Origin: Litchfieldia alkalitelluris | GTDB taxonomy: Bacteria > Bacillota > Bacilli > Bacillales > Bacillaceae_L | Direction: 5' to 3' | Assembly (NCBI RefSeq): GCF_002019645.1 | Contig: NZ_KV917374.1 | Location: 2,616,696-2,680,695 of the forward strand | DNA length: 64,000 nucleotides | Shown: one piece after another, positions 15,816-24,629 of the stretch | How the letters are laid out: each line of letters starts with the position of its first letter | How positions within the stretch are numbered: position 1 is the stretch's first letter | Made by a program: the position numbers and the translations under genes | Notes under the pieces: model-generated | What the model saw: only the letters and a program-made list of their open reading frames with translations | What the model was told of the DNA's origin: nothing | Database searches by the model: none

Positions 15816-15841
15816 ATAAAGTGGTCAAGCCTGCATACATT
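15814..15841 (+). promoter_or_regulatory. sigma-E-type promoter of the spoIIIA operon
   Basis: GCATAAA at 15814-15820 and CATACATT at 15834-15841 are 13 bp apart and match the mother-cell sigma-E pattern, especially the -10. It lies 78 bp before spoIIIAA. Confidence 0.65.
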
Positions 15842-15918
15842 GAAATAAGAGTCTATCGAAATTTACTAGAATTTATTTTAGCAAAGGTACAAAGAATGGG
15901 TTAATGGAGGAATGAACC

Positions 15919-16848
15919 ATGCAAGAAATTGTCGATTTATTACCAGCAACCATTGCAGAGATTATACGAAGCTATCCTCCTTCTTTAAAGGAAAAGATTG
16001 AAGAAATAAGAATACGAGTTTCAAGGCCTGTCGAACTTGTGGTTGCAGGAAATCCGCACTTTCAGAGTCATATTGTTACTGCTGAAGAAGGAATTCAGCT
16101 GCTTAATCGCTTGAGTCAGTACTCTATTTACGCTTTAGAGGAAGAGCTTAAAAGAGGTTATATCACGGTTCAAGGCGGTCATCGTGTAGGACTAGCTGGA
16201 AAAGTAATTACAGAGCAAGGGAAGGTAAAGGCAATCAGAGATATCACTTCCTTTAATATACGGATTGCAAAACAAAAAATAGGGATTGCTGCTCCTGTTG
16301 CACCACTTTTGTATAAGAATAAGTGGTTGAATACTATTATTATTGGTCCGCCTCAAACAGGAAAGACAACCATGTTGAGGGATATTGCTAGAATCATAAG
16401 TTTAGGAGATGAGCTAGTAGGTGTTCCTTCGAGCAAGGTTGGAATTGTTGATGAGAGATCGGAAATAGCTGGGTGTGTAAAAGGAATTCCACAACAGACA
16501 CTTGGGCCAAGGGTCGATGTTTTAGATGCCTGCCCAAAAGCAGAGGGCATGATGATGATGATTCGTTCGATGAGCCCAGAGGTGTTGGTCGTCGATGAGA
16601 TTGGCCGACAAGAGGATAGTGAAGCGATTCTTGAAGCTGTTAATGCTGGTGTATCTTTAATGATAACTGTTCATGGAGAAAAATTAGCGGATCTTTATAA
16701 GCGTCCGACCTTGAAACCGCTGCTCGAGATAGGAGTTTTTGAGAGGTTTATTGAACTAACTCGTACAAGTGGACCAGGAACGATTAGAGCCGTCTTAAAT
16801 CAGCATGGAAAAGAAATACATTCAAAAATAGAGAGAGTGACCTATTGA
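15919..16848 (+). CDS. spoIIIAA: stage III sporulation protein AA, ATPase
   Basis: 309 residues, a secretion-type ATPase of the SpoIIIA-SpoIIQ channel that links mother cell and forespore. Walker A is GPPQTGKT at 143-150 and Walker B is VLVVDEIG. It is cytoplasmic and peripheral to the membrane, and is needed for late sigma-G activity. First gene of the operon, behind GGAGG, with its stop overlapping the spoIIIAB start. Confidence 0.96.
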   Translation: MQEIVDLLPATIAEIIRSYPPSLKEKIEEIRIRVSRPVELVVAGNPHFQSHIVTAEEGIQLLNRLSQYSIYALEEELKRGYITVQGGHRVGLAGKVITEQGKVKAIRDITSFNIRIAKQKIGIAAPVAPLLYKNKWLNTIIIGPPQTGKTTMLRDIARIISLGDELVGVPSSKVGIVDERSEIAGCVKGIPQQTLGPRVDVLDACPKAEGMMMMIRSMSPEVLVVDEIGRQEDSEAILEAVNAGVSLMITVHGEKLADLYKRPTLKPLLEIGVFERFIELTRTSGPGTIRAVLNQHGKEIHSKIERVTY

Positions 16849-17360
16849 TGAAAATCCTTGGTGCTATTTTTATCTTGGCTGCCTCGACATGGATTGGGTT
16901 TGAGATTTCCAAGCACTTAAATGAACGACCGCGTCAATTGCGATATTTACGAACAGCATTAAAATCACTAGAAGCCGAAATTATGTATGGTCATATACCG
17001 CTTGATGAAGCAGCTTCAAATCTTTCTCGCCAAGTACCGAAACCTTTATCGTGGTTTTTTGACGTATTTAGCAAAAAACTTCGAAGTGGAGAATTAATGG
17101 TCAGGACGGCTTGGGAAGATAGTATGAACGACATATGGAAATTAACTGCTTTTAAGCAGGGTGAATATGAGATCTTAAAGCAATTTGGCGAAACGCTTGG
17201 ACAAAGTGACCGAGTTTCACAGCAAAAACATATACTTCTGGCTCTCACGCATCTAGAGCGGGAGGAATATGACGCACGGGAAAAACAAGCGAAATATGAA
17301 AAAATGATCAAAAGCTTAGGGTTTTTATCAGGGTTATTATTGATCATTTTACTGATGTAG
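16848..17360 (+). CDS. spoIIIAB: stage III sporulation protein AB
   Basis: 170 residues. Hydrophobic helices at both ends (about 1-17 and 151-169) frame a cytoplasmic helical domain like that of type II secretion GspF proteins. It is a component of the SpoIIIA channel. TGATG couples the spoIIIAA stop and this start at 16848; a TTG one base triplet earlier is also possible. Confidence 0.93.
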   Translation: MKILGAIFILAASTWIGFEISKHLNERPRQLRYLRTALKSLEAEIMYGHIPLDEAASNLSRQVPKPLSWFFDVFSKKLRSGELMVRTAWEDSMNDIWKLTAFKQGEYEILKQFGETLGQSDRVSQQKHILLALTHLEREEYDAREKQAKYEKMIKSLGFLSGLLLIILLM

Positions 17361-17380
17361 GTAAATAGGGGGAGAAGCGA

Positions 17381-17587
17381 GTGGGAGTCGATGTAAATGT
17401 CATTTTTCAAATTGCTGGTGTAGGAATCGTTGTTGCATTTCTCCACACTATATTAGATCAGATGGGTAAAAAGGAATATGCCCAGTGGGTAACATTACTT
17501 GGGTTTATCTATATTTTATTTATGGTTGCGACAATCGTAGAGGATTTGTTTGAAAAAATTAAGTCGGTCTTCCTTTTTCAAGGCTAA
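17381..17587 (+). CDS. spoIIIAC: stage III sporulation protein AC
   Basis: A 68-residue protein with two membrane helices (about 7-24 and 35-54), the usual size. GTG start after GGGGAGAAGCGA. Membrane part of the feeding channel; the precise task of AC is not settled. Confidence 0.93.
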   Translation: MGVDVNVIFQIAGVGIVVAFLHTILDQMGKKEYAQWVTLLGFIYILFMVATIVEDLFEKIKSVFLFQG

Positions 17588-17601
17588 AGGGGGTTTTAGT
17601 C

Positions 17602-17991
17602 ATTGAAATTATTCAAATTGTAGGATTAGGGTTAGTCGCGACCTTCCTCGCTCTGATCATCAAGGAGCAAAAGCCAACATTTGCGTTTATGCTTGTTGTT
17701 TTTGTTGGATGTGTTATTTTTCTTTTTTTAGTCGATCAAATCTCTGAAATTATTAGAATGCTTGAGCGAATAGCTGTCAATGCCAATGTGAATATGGTCT
17801 ATGTAGAGACAATCTTAAAAATTATTGGGATTGCTTATATCGCAGAATTTGGTGCACAAATCACCAAAGATGCTGGACAAGGTGCGATTGCTTCAAAAAT
17901 TGAATTAGGCGGTAAAATTCTCATTTTAGCAATGGCTATCCCAATCTTAACTGTCATTATTGAGACTGTAATTAGTTTAATACCAAGGTAA
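17602..17991 (+). CDS. spoIIIAD: stage III sporulation protein AD, apparent ATT start
   Basis: The first ATG in frame (17689) would cut off the first membrane helix. The frame is open upstream, and from 17602 reads (I)EIIQIVGLGLVATFLALIIK, the conserved SpoIIIAD N-terminus. No ATG, GTG or TTG lies in frame between the spoIIIAC stop and 17689. ATT at 17602 is preceded by AAGGGGG with an eight-base gap, ideal for initiation. From ATT the product is 129 residues, close to the usual size, with four membrane helices. It is a component of the SpoIIIA channel. The start is inferred; the identity is secure. Confidence 0.85.
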   Translation: MEIIQIVGLGLVATFLALIIKEQKPTFAFMLVVFVGCVIFLFLVDQISEIIRMLERIAVNANVNMVYVETILKIIGIAYIAEFGAQITKDAGQGAIASKIELGGKILILAMAIPILTVIIETVISLIPR

Positions 17992-18013
17992 GTTCCTTTA
18001 GAGGGGTGAAACA

Positions 18014-19183
18014 ATGTATCGCAAAGCCGTCTTTTTTTTAGTTGTATCGATCACTCTATTATTCATACCTCATGTCGTACAAGCTTCTCCCCAAGAACAG
18101 AGTCTCGTTCATGAACAAATTGAAAACCTGGGTCTTGATGAAATCAAACTATATTGGGAAAAAGTCACCACAGAATATGGGGGAGTTCTTCCAGAGAGTC
18201 AGAAAGGATCATTAGTTGACTTTATCAGTGGTGAAAAAAAGTTATCTTTAAAAGAATGGTTGCTGGGTTTTCTTAAATACCTATTTTATGAATGTATTGC
18301 CCATGGAAAGCTATTAAGCACCCTTATCATGTTAACCATTTTTAGTACGTTTTTACAAACACTTCAAAATTCCTTTGAAAAAAGTACAGTGAGCAAGGTC
18401 GCATATGCTTTAGTTTATATGGTCTTAATTATTATCGCCTTAAATACCTTTAGGATGGCGATTATGTACACTGAGGAAGCTATTACAACCATGACTAACT
18501 TCATTCTGGCACTAGTCCCATTGTTACTCGCTCTGATCGCTTCATCAGGTGGACTAGCCTCGGCCGCATTTTTTCATCCATTGATTCTGTTCTTAATGAA
18601 CACGAGCGGGATGCTAATTCAATATGTTGTGTTGCCACTTTTATTTTTATCAGCACTATTAAGTATTGTTAGCACGATTAGTGAGCACTACAAAGTCACA
18701 CAGCTCGCTCAGTTAATTAGAAATGTCAGTATTGGTTTACTTGGTGCATTTTTGACGATTTTCCTTGGAGTTATCTCTGTCCAGGGCGCATCCTCGGCAG
18801 TGGCAGATGGCATTACAATCCGAACAGCTAAATTTATCACAGGTAATTTTGTTCCTGTAGTAGGAAGAATGTTTACGGATGCAACGGATACAGTGATTAG
18901 TGCCTCAGTACTATTGAAAAATACGGTAGGCATAGTCGGGGTGATTATATTACTATTACTTGCTGCATTTCCTGCATTAAAGGTCTTGTCGCTTGCCATT
19001 ATCTATAAGGTTGCAGCGGCACTACTCCAGCCTATTGGTGGAGGTCCGGTTATCGCTTGTTTGGATGTAATTAGTAAGAGTGTGATTTATATTTTTGCTG
19101 CACTAGCAATTGTGTCACTGATGTTTTTCTTAAGTATAACAGTCATTATAGCTGCTGGTAATCTCACTATGATGGTCAGGTGA
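18014..19183 (+). CDS. spoIIIAE: stage III sporulation protein AE
   Basis: 389 residues with an N-terminal signal-like segment ending near VVQASP (residue 25), an extracellular helical part, then six or more membrane helices from about residue 95 on. It is the largest membrane component of the SpoIIIA channel. AGGGGTG precedes the ATG by six bases. The Gly- and Ala-rich TM regions resemble other SpoIIIAE proteins. Confidence 0.95.
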   Translation: MYRKAVFFLVVSITLLFIPHVVQASPQEQSLVHEQIENLGLDEIKLYWEKVTTEYGGVLPESQKGSLVDFISGEKKLSLKEWLLGFLKYLFYECIAHGKLLSTLIMLTIFSTFLQTLQNSFEKSTVSKVAYALVYMVLIIIALNTFRMAIMYTEEAITTMTNFILALVPLLLALIASSGGLASAAFFHPLILFLMNTSGMLIQYVVLPLLFLSALLSIVSTISEHYKVTQLAQLIRNVSIGLLGAFLTIFLGVISVQGASSAVADGITIRTAKFITGNFVPVVGRMFTDATDTVISASVLLKNTVGIVGVIILLLLAAFPALKVLSLAIIYKVAAALLQPIGGGPVIACLDVISKSVIYIFAALAIVSLMFFLSITVIIAAGNLTMMVR

Positions 19184-19220
19184 GTCTGGTTTAACGAAAC
19201 GTTGAGGGGAGGGATTTGTT

Positions 19221-19844
19221 TTGAGCTTCTTAACAGAATGGATCACAAACATCATATTATTCATCTTGCTTGCAACCATCATTGATATGCTACTCCCAAA
19301 TTCTAGCATGCAAAAATATGTAAAGATGGTGACAGGGCTCATTCTGATTGTCATTATTTTAACGCCATTATTTAATATTTTATCAAAGGATTTTGAAAAT
19401 ATAGTTGCTTCGATCAACATTTCACCTGTAAATGATGAAAAAAATATGGAAAATTTGATAGAAATGAAAAAAAAAGAAATACAAGCCTCAACTCGTGCAT
19501 ATAGTTTAGAACAAGTGGCTGTCCAAATGAAATCACGAGTGGAAGAGGAGTTGATGGAGAAATATGATTTAGAGGTAAAGGAAGTCATTCTATCATTAAA
19601 AGAGGATATCGAACATGCCGAGCCTACTATTGATGATATCGCCTCTATTCAAGTCATCTTAACAGAAAAATTAAATGAGTCAAATGAAATCCCAGTGGTA
19701 AAACCAGTAGTTATTGATACCTCCAAACAGCCTAAGCAAGAGGATCAAGGAATGAATGTCAAACCTATTATTACTTATTTATCTACTGAATGGGAAATTC
19801 ACACAGAAATGATAGAAGTTACTGTGGAAGGAGGGAAAGAGTAG
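19221..19844 (+). CDS. spoIIIAF: stage III sporulation protein AF
   Basis: 207 residues with two membrane helices at the N-terminus (about 5-25 and 32-52) and a soluble domain of ring-building type facing the space between membranes, as in SpoIIIAG and AH. TTG start after GAGGGGAGGGA. Confidence 0.93.
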   Translation: MSFLTEWITNIILFILLATIIDMLLPNSSMQKYVKMVTGLILIVIILTPLFNILSKDFENIVASINISPVNDEKNMENLIEMKKKEIQASTRAYSLEQVAVQMKSRVEEELMEKYDLEVKEVILSLKEDIEHAEPTIDDIASIQVILTEKLNESNEIPVVKPVVIDTSKQPKQEDQGMNVKPIITYLSTEWEIHTEMIEVTVEGGKE

Positions 19845-19847
19845 GCA

Positions 19848-20522
19848 ATGGATAAAGATAAGAATAAAGGATTCTTAGAATCTATTAAACAAATGTTCTT
19901 TCCATCAGATGAGAATCCGCCTGATAAAAAGACGAAAAAGAACAAATATCTTTTAATCGTTTTAGCAGCTGGAATTGTCTTTATGTTGGTGGGTAATCTT
20001 TTTTCAAATGGCACAACTACTCAATCATCAATTCCAGTTTTCAAGGAAAGTGCTGCTGAAGATGTTGAGGAGACATTTGGACAGAAGGATTCTGTAGAGT
20101 CTCTAGCAATCTCTGAATATGAGAACAAATACGAAAATGACTTAAAAGAAGCATTAGAAACAATTATAGGTGTTAGTGATGTGACAGTTGTCGTTAATGT
20201 GGATGCAACTGAAACAAAAGTTCTCGAGAAAAATTCGATCACCCAAAGCCAAACGACCAATGAAAAGGATCCAAATGGCGGTGAAAGAAAGGTTGAGGAC
20301 TCATCAGTAGATGAACAAGTTGTCATTATCAGGAAGGACAACAGTGAAGAGCCGATTGTCATTAAGATTGAGAAACCAGTGATAAGAAGCGTTCTTGTTG
20401 TTGCTCATGGTGCTGACAACATTAAAATAAAACAAATGGTACTAGAAGCTGTAACAAAGGGACTTGATGTTCCAGTCCATAAGGTTGCAGTAATGCCTAA
20501 AAAATCTAAGGGGGATTCATAA
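19848..20522 (+). CDS. spoIIIAG: stage III sporulation protein AG
   Basis: 224 residues, with one membrane helix at about 32-50 and a soluble domain of the ring-building type. In B. subtilis this protein forms a large oligomeric ring in the intermembrane space. It has the acidic, insertion-rich middle (residues 60-165) expected for the family. Three bases separate it from spoIIIAF. Confidence 0.94.
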   Translation: MDKDKNKGFLESIKQMFFPSDENPPDKKTKKNKYLLIVLAAGIVFMLVGNLFSNGTTTQSSIPVFKESAAEDVEETFGQKDSVESLAISEYENKYENDLKEALETIIGVSDVTVVVNVDATETKVLEKNSITQSQTTNEKDPNGGERKVEDSSVDEQVVIIRKDNSEEPIVIKIEKPVIRSVLVVAHGADNIKIKQMVLEAVTKGLDVPVHKVAVMPKKSKGDS

Positions 20523-20523
20523 G

Positions 20524-21135
20524 ATGTTATTAAAAAAGCAAACAGTTTGGTTATTAACAATGTTAAGTTTAGTAGTGGTATTGTCAGTTTATTATATTAC
20601 ATCACCAGATGTAACAAATGAAAATGTAGCATTCGATTCAGAAGGTGTTAATGAAGAAGGCGCTGATACAGAAACAGGAGCGACTGCAAAGGACGAGGCT
20701 GCAAATGACGAAGCTGCAGCAGAAGAAGGCGTTGATGTATCTCTTGAGGAAGCAGAAGATGGAAGCATGATTTCTCATGTTGAAAGTGATGAGTTATTCA
20801 CAGCACTTCGTATGGAAATTGAAGACTACCGAAGCAAGGTGAAAAGTGAGTTACAAGCTAGAATCGTTTCTAAAGATTTAACTGCTGAAGAAAAAAATGC
20901 GGCATATGAAGAAATGAGAGAGCTAGATGCAGTTGCGTCAACAGAATCATTCCTGGAAATCTTAATTAAAGGCAGAGGGTATGATGACGCTCTAGTTCGA
21001 GCAGATGGTAATGAAGTGAAGGTTACAGTGAAAGGTAAAGAAAGCTCAGCAGCTGATGCGAACGAAATCATGCGTCTTGTACGTAATGAGATCGACGGAT
21101 TACAAAATGTTACCGTATCATTTGATGTTAAGTAA
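20524..21135 (+). CDS. spoIIIAH: stage III sporulation protein AH
   Basis: 203 residues with an N-terminal membrane helix (about 7-26), an acidic Ala/Glu-rich linker (35-80) and a C-terminal YscJ/FliF-like ring-building domain, which docks with forespore SpoIIQ. Last gene of the operon, one base after spoIIIAG, followed by a strong terminator. Confidence 0.95.
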   Translation: MLLKKQTVWLLTMLSLVVVLSVYYITSPDVTNENVAFDSEGVNEEGADTETGATAKDEAANDEAAAEEGVDVSLEEAEDGSMISHVESDELFTALRMEIEDYRSKVKSELQARIVSKDLTAEEKNAAYEEMRELDAVASTESFLEILIKGRGYDDALVRADGNEVKVTVKGKESSAADANEIMRLVRNEIDGLQNVTVSFDVK

Positions 21136-21156
21136 TAATGATTTCACATTCTAACG

Positions 21157-21194
21157 AGAGGCGTATCCGTGTTAAAGCGGATACGCTCTTTTTG
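21157..21194 (+). terminator. terminator of the spoIIIA operon
   Basis: GCGTATCCG and CGGATACGC form a perfect stem with a T run. Confidence 0.93.
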
Positions 21195-21348
21195 AAGAAG
21201 AATTTATAGATATAAGGATTATTAAGATAATAAAATTCAAATGAGTTCTAGTTCGAAAATTGAATCCAAAACCTTATCACTTAGAGAATGATAACGCTTT
21301 ACTATTATGATATAATCGACTCAAACTAAGAAATGTCCTGGGGTCCTA

Positions 21349-21377
21349 TTGAATGCAGAGCCACTCTATCGTATCAT
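21349..21377 (+). promoter_or_regulatory. sigma-A promoter of accBC
   Basis: TTGAAT (21349-21354), a 17-bp spacer and TATCAT (21372-21377). It ends one base before the FapR-like operator. Confidence 0.6.
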
Positions 21378-21378
21378 G

Positions 21379-21395
21379 TTAGTATGTGGTACTAA
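21379..21395 (+). promoter_or_regulatory. FapR-type operator upstream of accB
   Basis: TTAGTATGTGGTACTAA is a 17-bp palindrome (TTAGTA-N5-TACTAA) matching the FapR operator core TTAGTAC..GTACTAA apart from the inner positions. A second, wider repeat GTTAGTA-N11-TACTAAC spans 21378-21402. FapR is the malonyl-CoA-sensing repressor of lipid synthesis in Bacillus; binding next to the -10 would block transcription. Confidence 0.65.
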
Positions 21396-21530
21396 TACTA
21401 ACAGATAAACTTTTTAATAGTAATTTCTTAAAAAATGAAGTATGATGGAGTGGTATGACCACTTATGATGATACCCATAGAGGATAAAATGTTTTGGGGT
21501 CTATTCTCTAACAATAAGGAGTGTAAGATC

Positions 21531-22010
21531 ATGTTAAAAGTACAAGAAATCAGAGAGTTAATTAAATTAATTGATCAATCGAATATTGATGAGTTTTCGT
21601 ATGAGTATGAAGGATCAAAAATAAAAATGAAAAAGCATAAGGAAGCTGCACCTCAGGCAGTAAGTGTCGTAGAGCAAGTTGCACAACCTGTCGCAGCACC
21701 GCCAGTACAACAAGCTGCACCTGCTACACCAGCACAAGCCGTACAAGCACCAGCTGAAACAGCACAAGATAACTTACATAAAATTACTTCACCAATGGTA
21801 GGAACATTCTATTCTGCGTCATCACCTGATGCACCTCTATATGTAAATGTAGGGGACAAGGTAAAAGCAGATACAGTTGTTTGTATTGTTGAAGCGATGA
21901 AACTATTTAACGAAATTGAAGCTGAAGTAACTGGTGAAGTTGTTGAGATATTGGTTGAAAATGGACAACTAGTCGAATACGGACAACCTTTATTCTTAGT
22001 GAAGGCCTAG
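21531..22010 (+). CDS. accB: acetyl-CoA carboxylase biotin carboxyl carrier protein
   Basis: 159 residues carrying the biotin that shuttles CO2 between AccC and AccAD. The biotinyl Lys is Lys124 in VEAMKLF, inside the C-terminal lipoyl-like domain (about 80-157). An Ala/Pro-rich linker (40-78) separates it from the N-terminal segment. ATG 21531 follows AAGGAG; the frame is open to 21465, but that region has no ribosome binding site. Confidence 0.96.
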   Translation: MLKVQEIRELIKLIDQSNIDEFSYEYEGSKIKMKKHKEAAPQAVSVVEQVAQPVAAPPVQQAAPATPAQAVQAPAETAQDNLHKITSPMVGTFYSASSPDAPLYVNVGDKVKADTVVCIVEAMKLFNEIEAEVTGEVVEILVENGQLVEYGQPLFLVKA

Positions 22011-22025
22011 TAAGGAGCGAAACCT

Positions 22026-23378
22026 ATGATTAAAAAGTTATTAATTGCGAACAGAGGAGAAATCGCTGTACGGATCATCAGAGCATGCCGAGAGCTTGGT
22101 ATTGAAACTGTCGCAGTTTTCTCTGAGGCAGACCGTGAGTCATTGCATGTCCAGCTAGCTGATGAGGCGTATTGTATCGGTCCTAAGGCATCAAAGGATA
22201 GTTATTTGAATTTTACTAATATTATCAGTGTTGCAAAGTTAACTGAAAGTGAAGCAATTCACCCGGGATATGGATTCCTTGCTGAGAATGCTGATTTTGC
22301 AGAGCTTTGCCGTGAATGTAATATTATCTTTGTCGGTCCAAGCCCTGAGGCAATCTCGAAGATGGGGACAAAGGATATCGCTAGAGAGACGATGCGTGAA
22401 GCAGGTGTTCCGATTGTTCCTGGATCTCAAGGAATTGTTGAAGATGCGAAGGCAGCTGTTGAATTAGCAAATCAAATCGGATATCCTGTTATCATTAAAG
22501 CGACTGCTGGTGGTGGAGGTAAAGGAATCCGCGTTGCTAAGAATGAACAAGAATTAGTAAAAGGAATTAACATTACTCAACAGGAAGCTGCTACAGCGTT
22601 TGGTAATCCGGGTGTTTATCTTGAAAAATATATTCAAGATTTCCGTCACGTTGAAATCCAAGTACTTGCAGACAACCATGGGAATGTGATTCATTTAGGA
22701 GAGCGTGATTGCACGATTCAACGTCGACTTCAAAAATTAGTCGAAGAAACACCTTCTCCAGCATTAAATGAAAACACTCGTGCGAAAATGGGAGATGCTG
22801 CTGTTAAAGCTGCGCAGGCTGTTAATTATTCTGGTGCAGGAACCATTGAATTCATTTATGACCATAATGAAGATTCATTTTACTTCATGGAAATGAATAC
22901 GAGAATTCAGGTTGAGCACCCTGTTACAGAAATGGTGACTGGTGTGGATTTGATTAAAGAGCAAATTAAGGTTGCTTCAGGTCAAACACTTTCGCTTAAG
23001 CAGGAAGATGTTCAATTTAATGGATGGTCAATTGAATGTAGGATTAATGCTGAAAATCCAGAGAAGAATTTTATGCCTTCTCCTGGTAAAATAAATATGT
23101 ACCTACCACCTGGTGGATTAGGTGTTCGAGTGGATTCTGCTGCTTATCCAGGTTACACAATTCCTCCTTATTATGATTCAATGATTGCTAAATTGATTAC
23201 ATATGGAGCAACTAGGGAAGAAGCAATATCAAGGATGAAAAGAGCATTGAGTGAGTTTGTGATTGAGGGGATTCATACGACAATCCCATTCCATTTGAAA
23301 TTAATGGAGCACGAAAAATTTGTAGATGGCCATTTTAATACAAAGTTTCTTGAATTATATGAGGTAATGAAGCCGTAA
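22026..23378 (+). CDS. accC: acetyl-CoA carboxylase, biotin carboxylase subunit
   Basis: 450 residues of the ATP-grasp family. It carboxylates biotin on AccB with ATP and bicarbonate. The Gly-rich loop AGGGGKGIR, the HxE-containing [13 protein letters not shown] segment and the catalytic [15 protein letters not shown] motif are all present. Start follows AAGGAG with an 8-base gap. A 15-bp gap separates it from accB, so the two are one transcript. It may also serve the propionyl-CoA carboxylase whose beta subunit is at 59029. Confidence 0.97.
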   Translation: MIKKLLIANRGEIAVRIIRACRELGIETVAVFSEADRESLHVQLADEAYCIGPKASKDSYLNFTNIISVAKLTESEAIHPGYGFLAENADFAELCRECNIIFVGPSPEAISKMGTKDIARETMREAGVPIVPGSQGIVEDAKAAVELANQIGYPVIIKATAGGGGKGIRVAKNEQELVKGINITQQEAATAFGNPGVYLEKYIQDFRHVEIQVLADNHGNVIHLGERDCTIQRRLQKLVEETPSPALNENTRAKMGDAAVKAAQAVNYSGAGTIEFIYDHNEDSFYFMEMNTRIQVEHPVTEMVTGVDLIKEQIKVASGQTLSLKQEDVQFNGWSIECRINAENPEKNFMPSPGKINMYLPPGGLGVRVDSAAYPGYTIPPYYDSMIAKLITYGATREEAISRMKRALSEFVIEGIHTTIPFHLKLMEHEKFVDGHFNTKFLELYEVMKP

Positions 23379-23400
23379 ACTATAAACGGAGGTGCTTTTA

Positions 23401-23808
23401 ATGTCAGAAAACAATATTTTAGAAATGAATCAAGGGAATAATAGTCTTGGTAAAGTAGAGATTGCACCAGAGGTCATTGAAGTTATTGCAGGGATTGCTG
23501 CTTCTGAAGTAGAGGGAGTCGCTCAAATGAAAGGGAACTTTGCTGCTGGTGTAGTAGAGCGTCTTGGCAAAAAGAATCACGGAAAAGGTGTAAAGGTTGA
23601 ATTAACTGAAACTGGTGTCATCGTAGATGTTTTTTGTGCAATGAACTTCGGAGTTTCTATTCCAAACGTTGCCCAAAAAATCCAAGACAACATTCGTCAA
23701 GCACTACTTAACATGACAGCTCTAGAAGTGGACGAAGTAAACATCCACGTCGTCGCAGTCGTATTCGAAAACCAAAAACAAGAAGTACCATACGACCAAG
23801 AAATGTAA
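23401..23808 (+). CDS. yqhY: Asp23/Gls24-family protein YqhY
   Basis: A 135-residue acidic Asp23-family protein. In B. subtilis YqhY is linked genetically to control of acetyl-CoA carboxylase, and its place after accBC here agrees. ATG 23401 follows GGAGGTG; a GTG nine bases earlier is part of that site. No catalytic motif is expected. Confidence 0.9.
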   Translation: MSENNILEMNQGNNSLGKVEIAPEVIEVIAGIAASEVEGVAQMKGNFAAGVVERLGKKNHGKGVKVELTETGVIVDVFCAMNFGVSIPNVAQKIQDNIRQALLNMTALEVDEVNIHVVAVVFENQKQEVPYDQEM

Positions 23809-23880
23809 TAAATAAAGATTTTTAAAAACTAGCTACTATTGAAACTCGCACCATGAAGAAGAATGGTTTTGCTAAATTGG

Positions 23881-24024
23881 TGTGAAATGAGCGGAGAACC
23901 ACTCGACTCCTGCGGGATATACGGGGCAAAGTGAGACCCCGCAGGAGCCTGCGACGAGGAGGCTCACCGTCCCGCCCGCGGAAAGCGAGTGGATCGGAGC
24001 GAATGGAACTCTCTAAACTAAGTA
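23881..24024 (+). repeat. GC-rich structured repeat, copy B
   Basis: Starts TGTGAAATGAGCGGAGAACC and ends GGAACTCTC. It has an outer stem CCACTCG / CGAGTGG and an inner stem CTCCTGCGGG / CCCGCAGGAG with CGACGAGGAGGCTCACC between. It lies in the yqhY-nusB gap. Confidence 0.88.
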
Positions 24025-24044
24025 ATTAGTGTAAATTACAAAAG

Positions 24045-24129
24045 AAGTACCTGACCCCCATCGTAAATCAATATCTTTTCATCTATTTGGAAAAGATATG
24101 ATAAACGAAACCGTCAGGTACTTTTTTTT
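24045..24129 (+). terminator. terminator after yqhY and repeat B
   Basis: AAGTACCTGAC (24045-24055) pairs with GTCAGGTACTT (24113-24123), with an inner hairpin AATATCTTTTC / GAAAAGATAT nearby, then eight T. Confidence 0.8.
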
Positions 24130-24207
24130 GCCTAAATTTTCTTACGCCAGAAAAATGTGCTATGATAAAAGTAAAATAATTGTCGAAGTTAAAAGGAGCA
24201 AAAAGAA

Positions 24208-24597
24208 ATGAAAAGACGTACAGCAAGAGAAAAAGCACTTCAAGCATTATTTCAGATAGATGTTGGTGATAGTGACCCAAGAGAAGCGATCGAAAGTGTA
24301 TTAGAAGAAGGACCTGGCGATGATTTCTTAAATCAACTCGTTTTTGGAGTCGTAGAGCATAAAGAAGAAATCGATACGCTATTACGTCAAAACTTAGAAA
24401 AATGGAACTTAGAGAGAGTAGCTAACGTAGACCGTTCAATTCTACGAATGGCAATTTTTGAGTTGAATTATGTAGACGAAGTCCCACCAAAGGTAAGTAT
24501 TGACGAAGCAATAGAGCTTGCAAAGGTTTTCGGTGACGATAGTTCAGGACGTTTTATTAATGCAGTTCTATCGAAGGTTACAACAGCTCTGAATTAA
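24208..24597 (+). CDS. nusB: transcription antitermination factor NusB
   Basis: 129 residues, all-helical. NusB binds boxA RNA with S10 (NusE) in rRNA antitermination. The N-terminus [18 protein letters not shown] and the C-terminal [26 protein letters not shown] motif are typical. AAAGGAGC precedes the ATG. folD, which usually follows in B. subtilis, is absent and xseA is next. Confidence 0.95.
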   Translation: MKRRTAREKALQALFQIDVGDSDPREAIESVLEEGPGDDFLNQLVFGVVEHKEEIDTLLRQNLEKWNLERVANVDRSILRMAIFELNYVDEVPPKVSIDEAIELAKVFGDDSSGRFINAVLSKVTTALN

Positions 24598-24629
24598 TCT
24601 CGCTTTTTGGCTCATAAAGGGGAAATACA

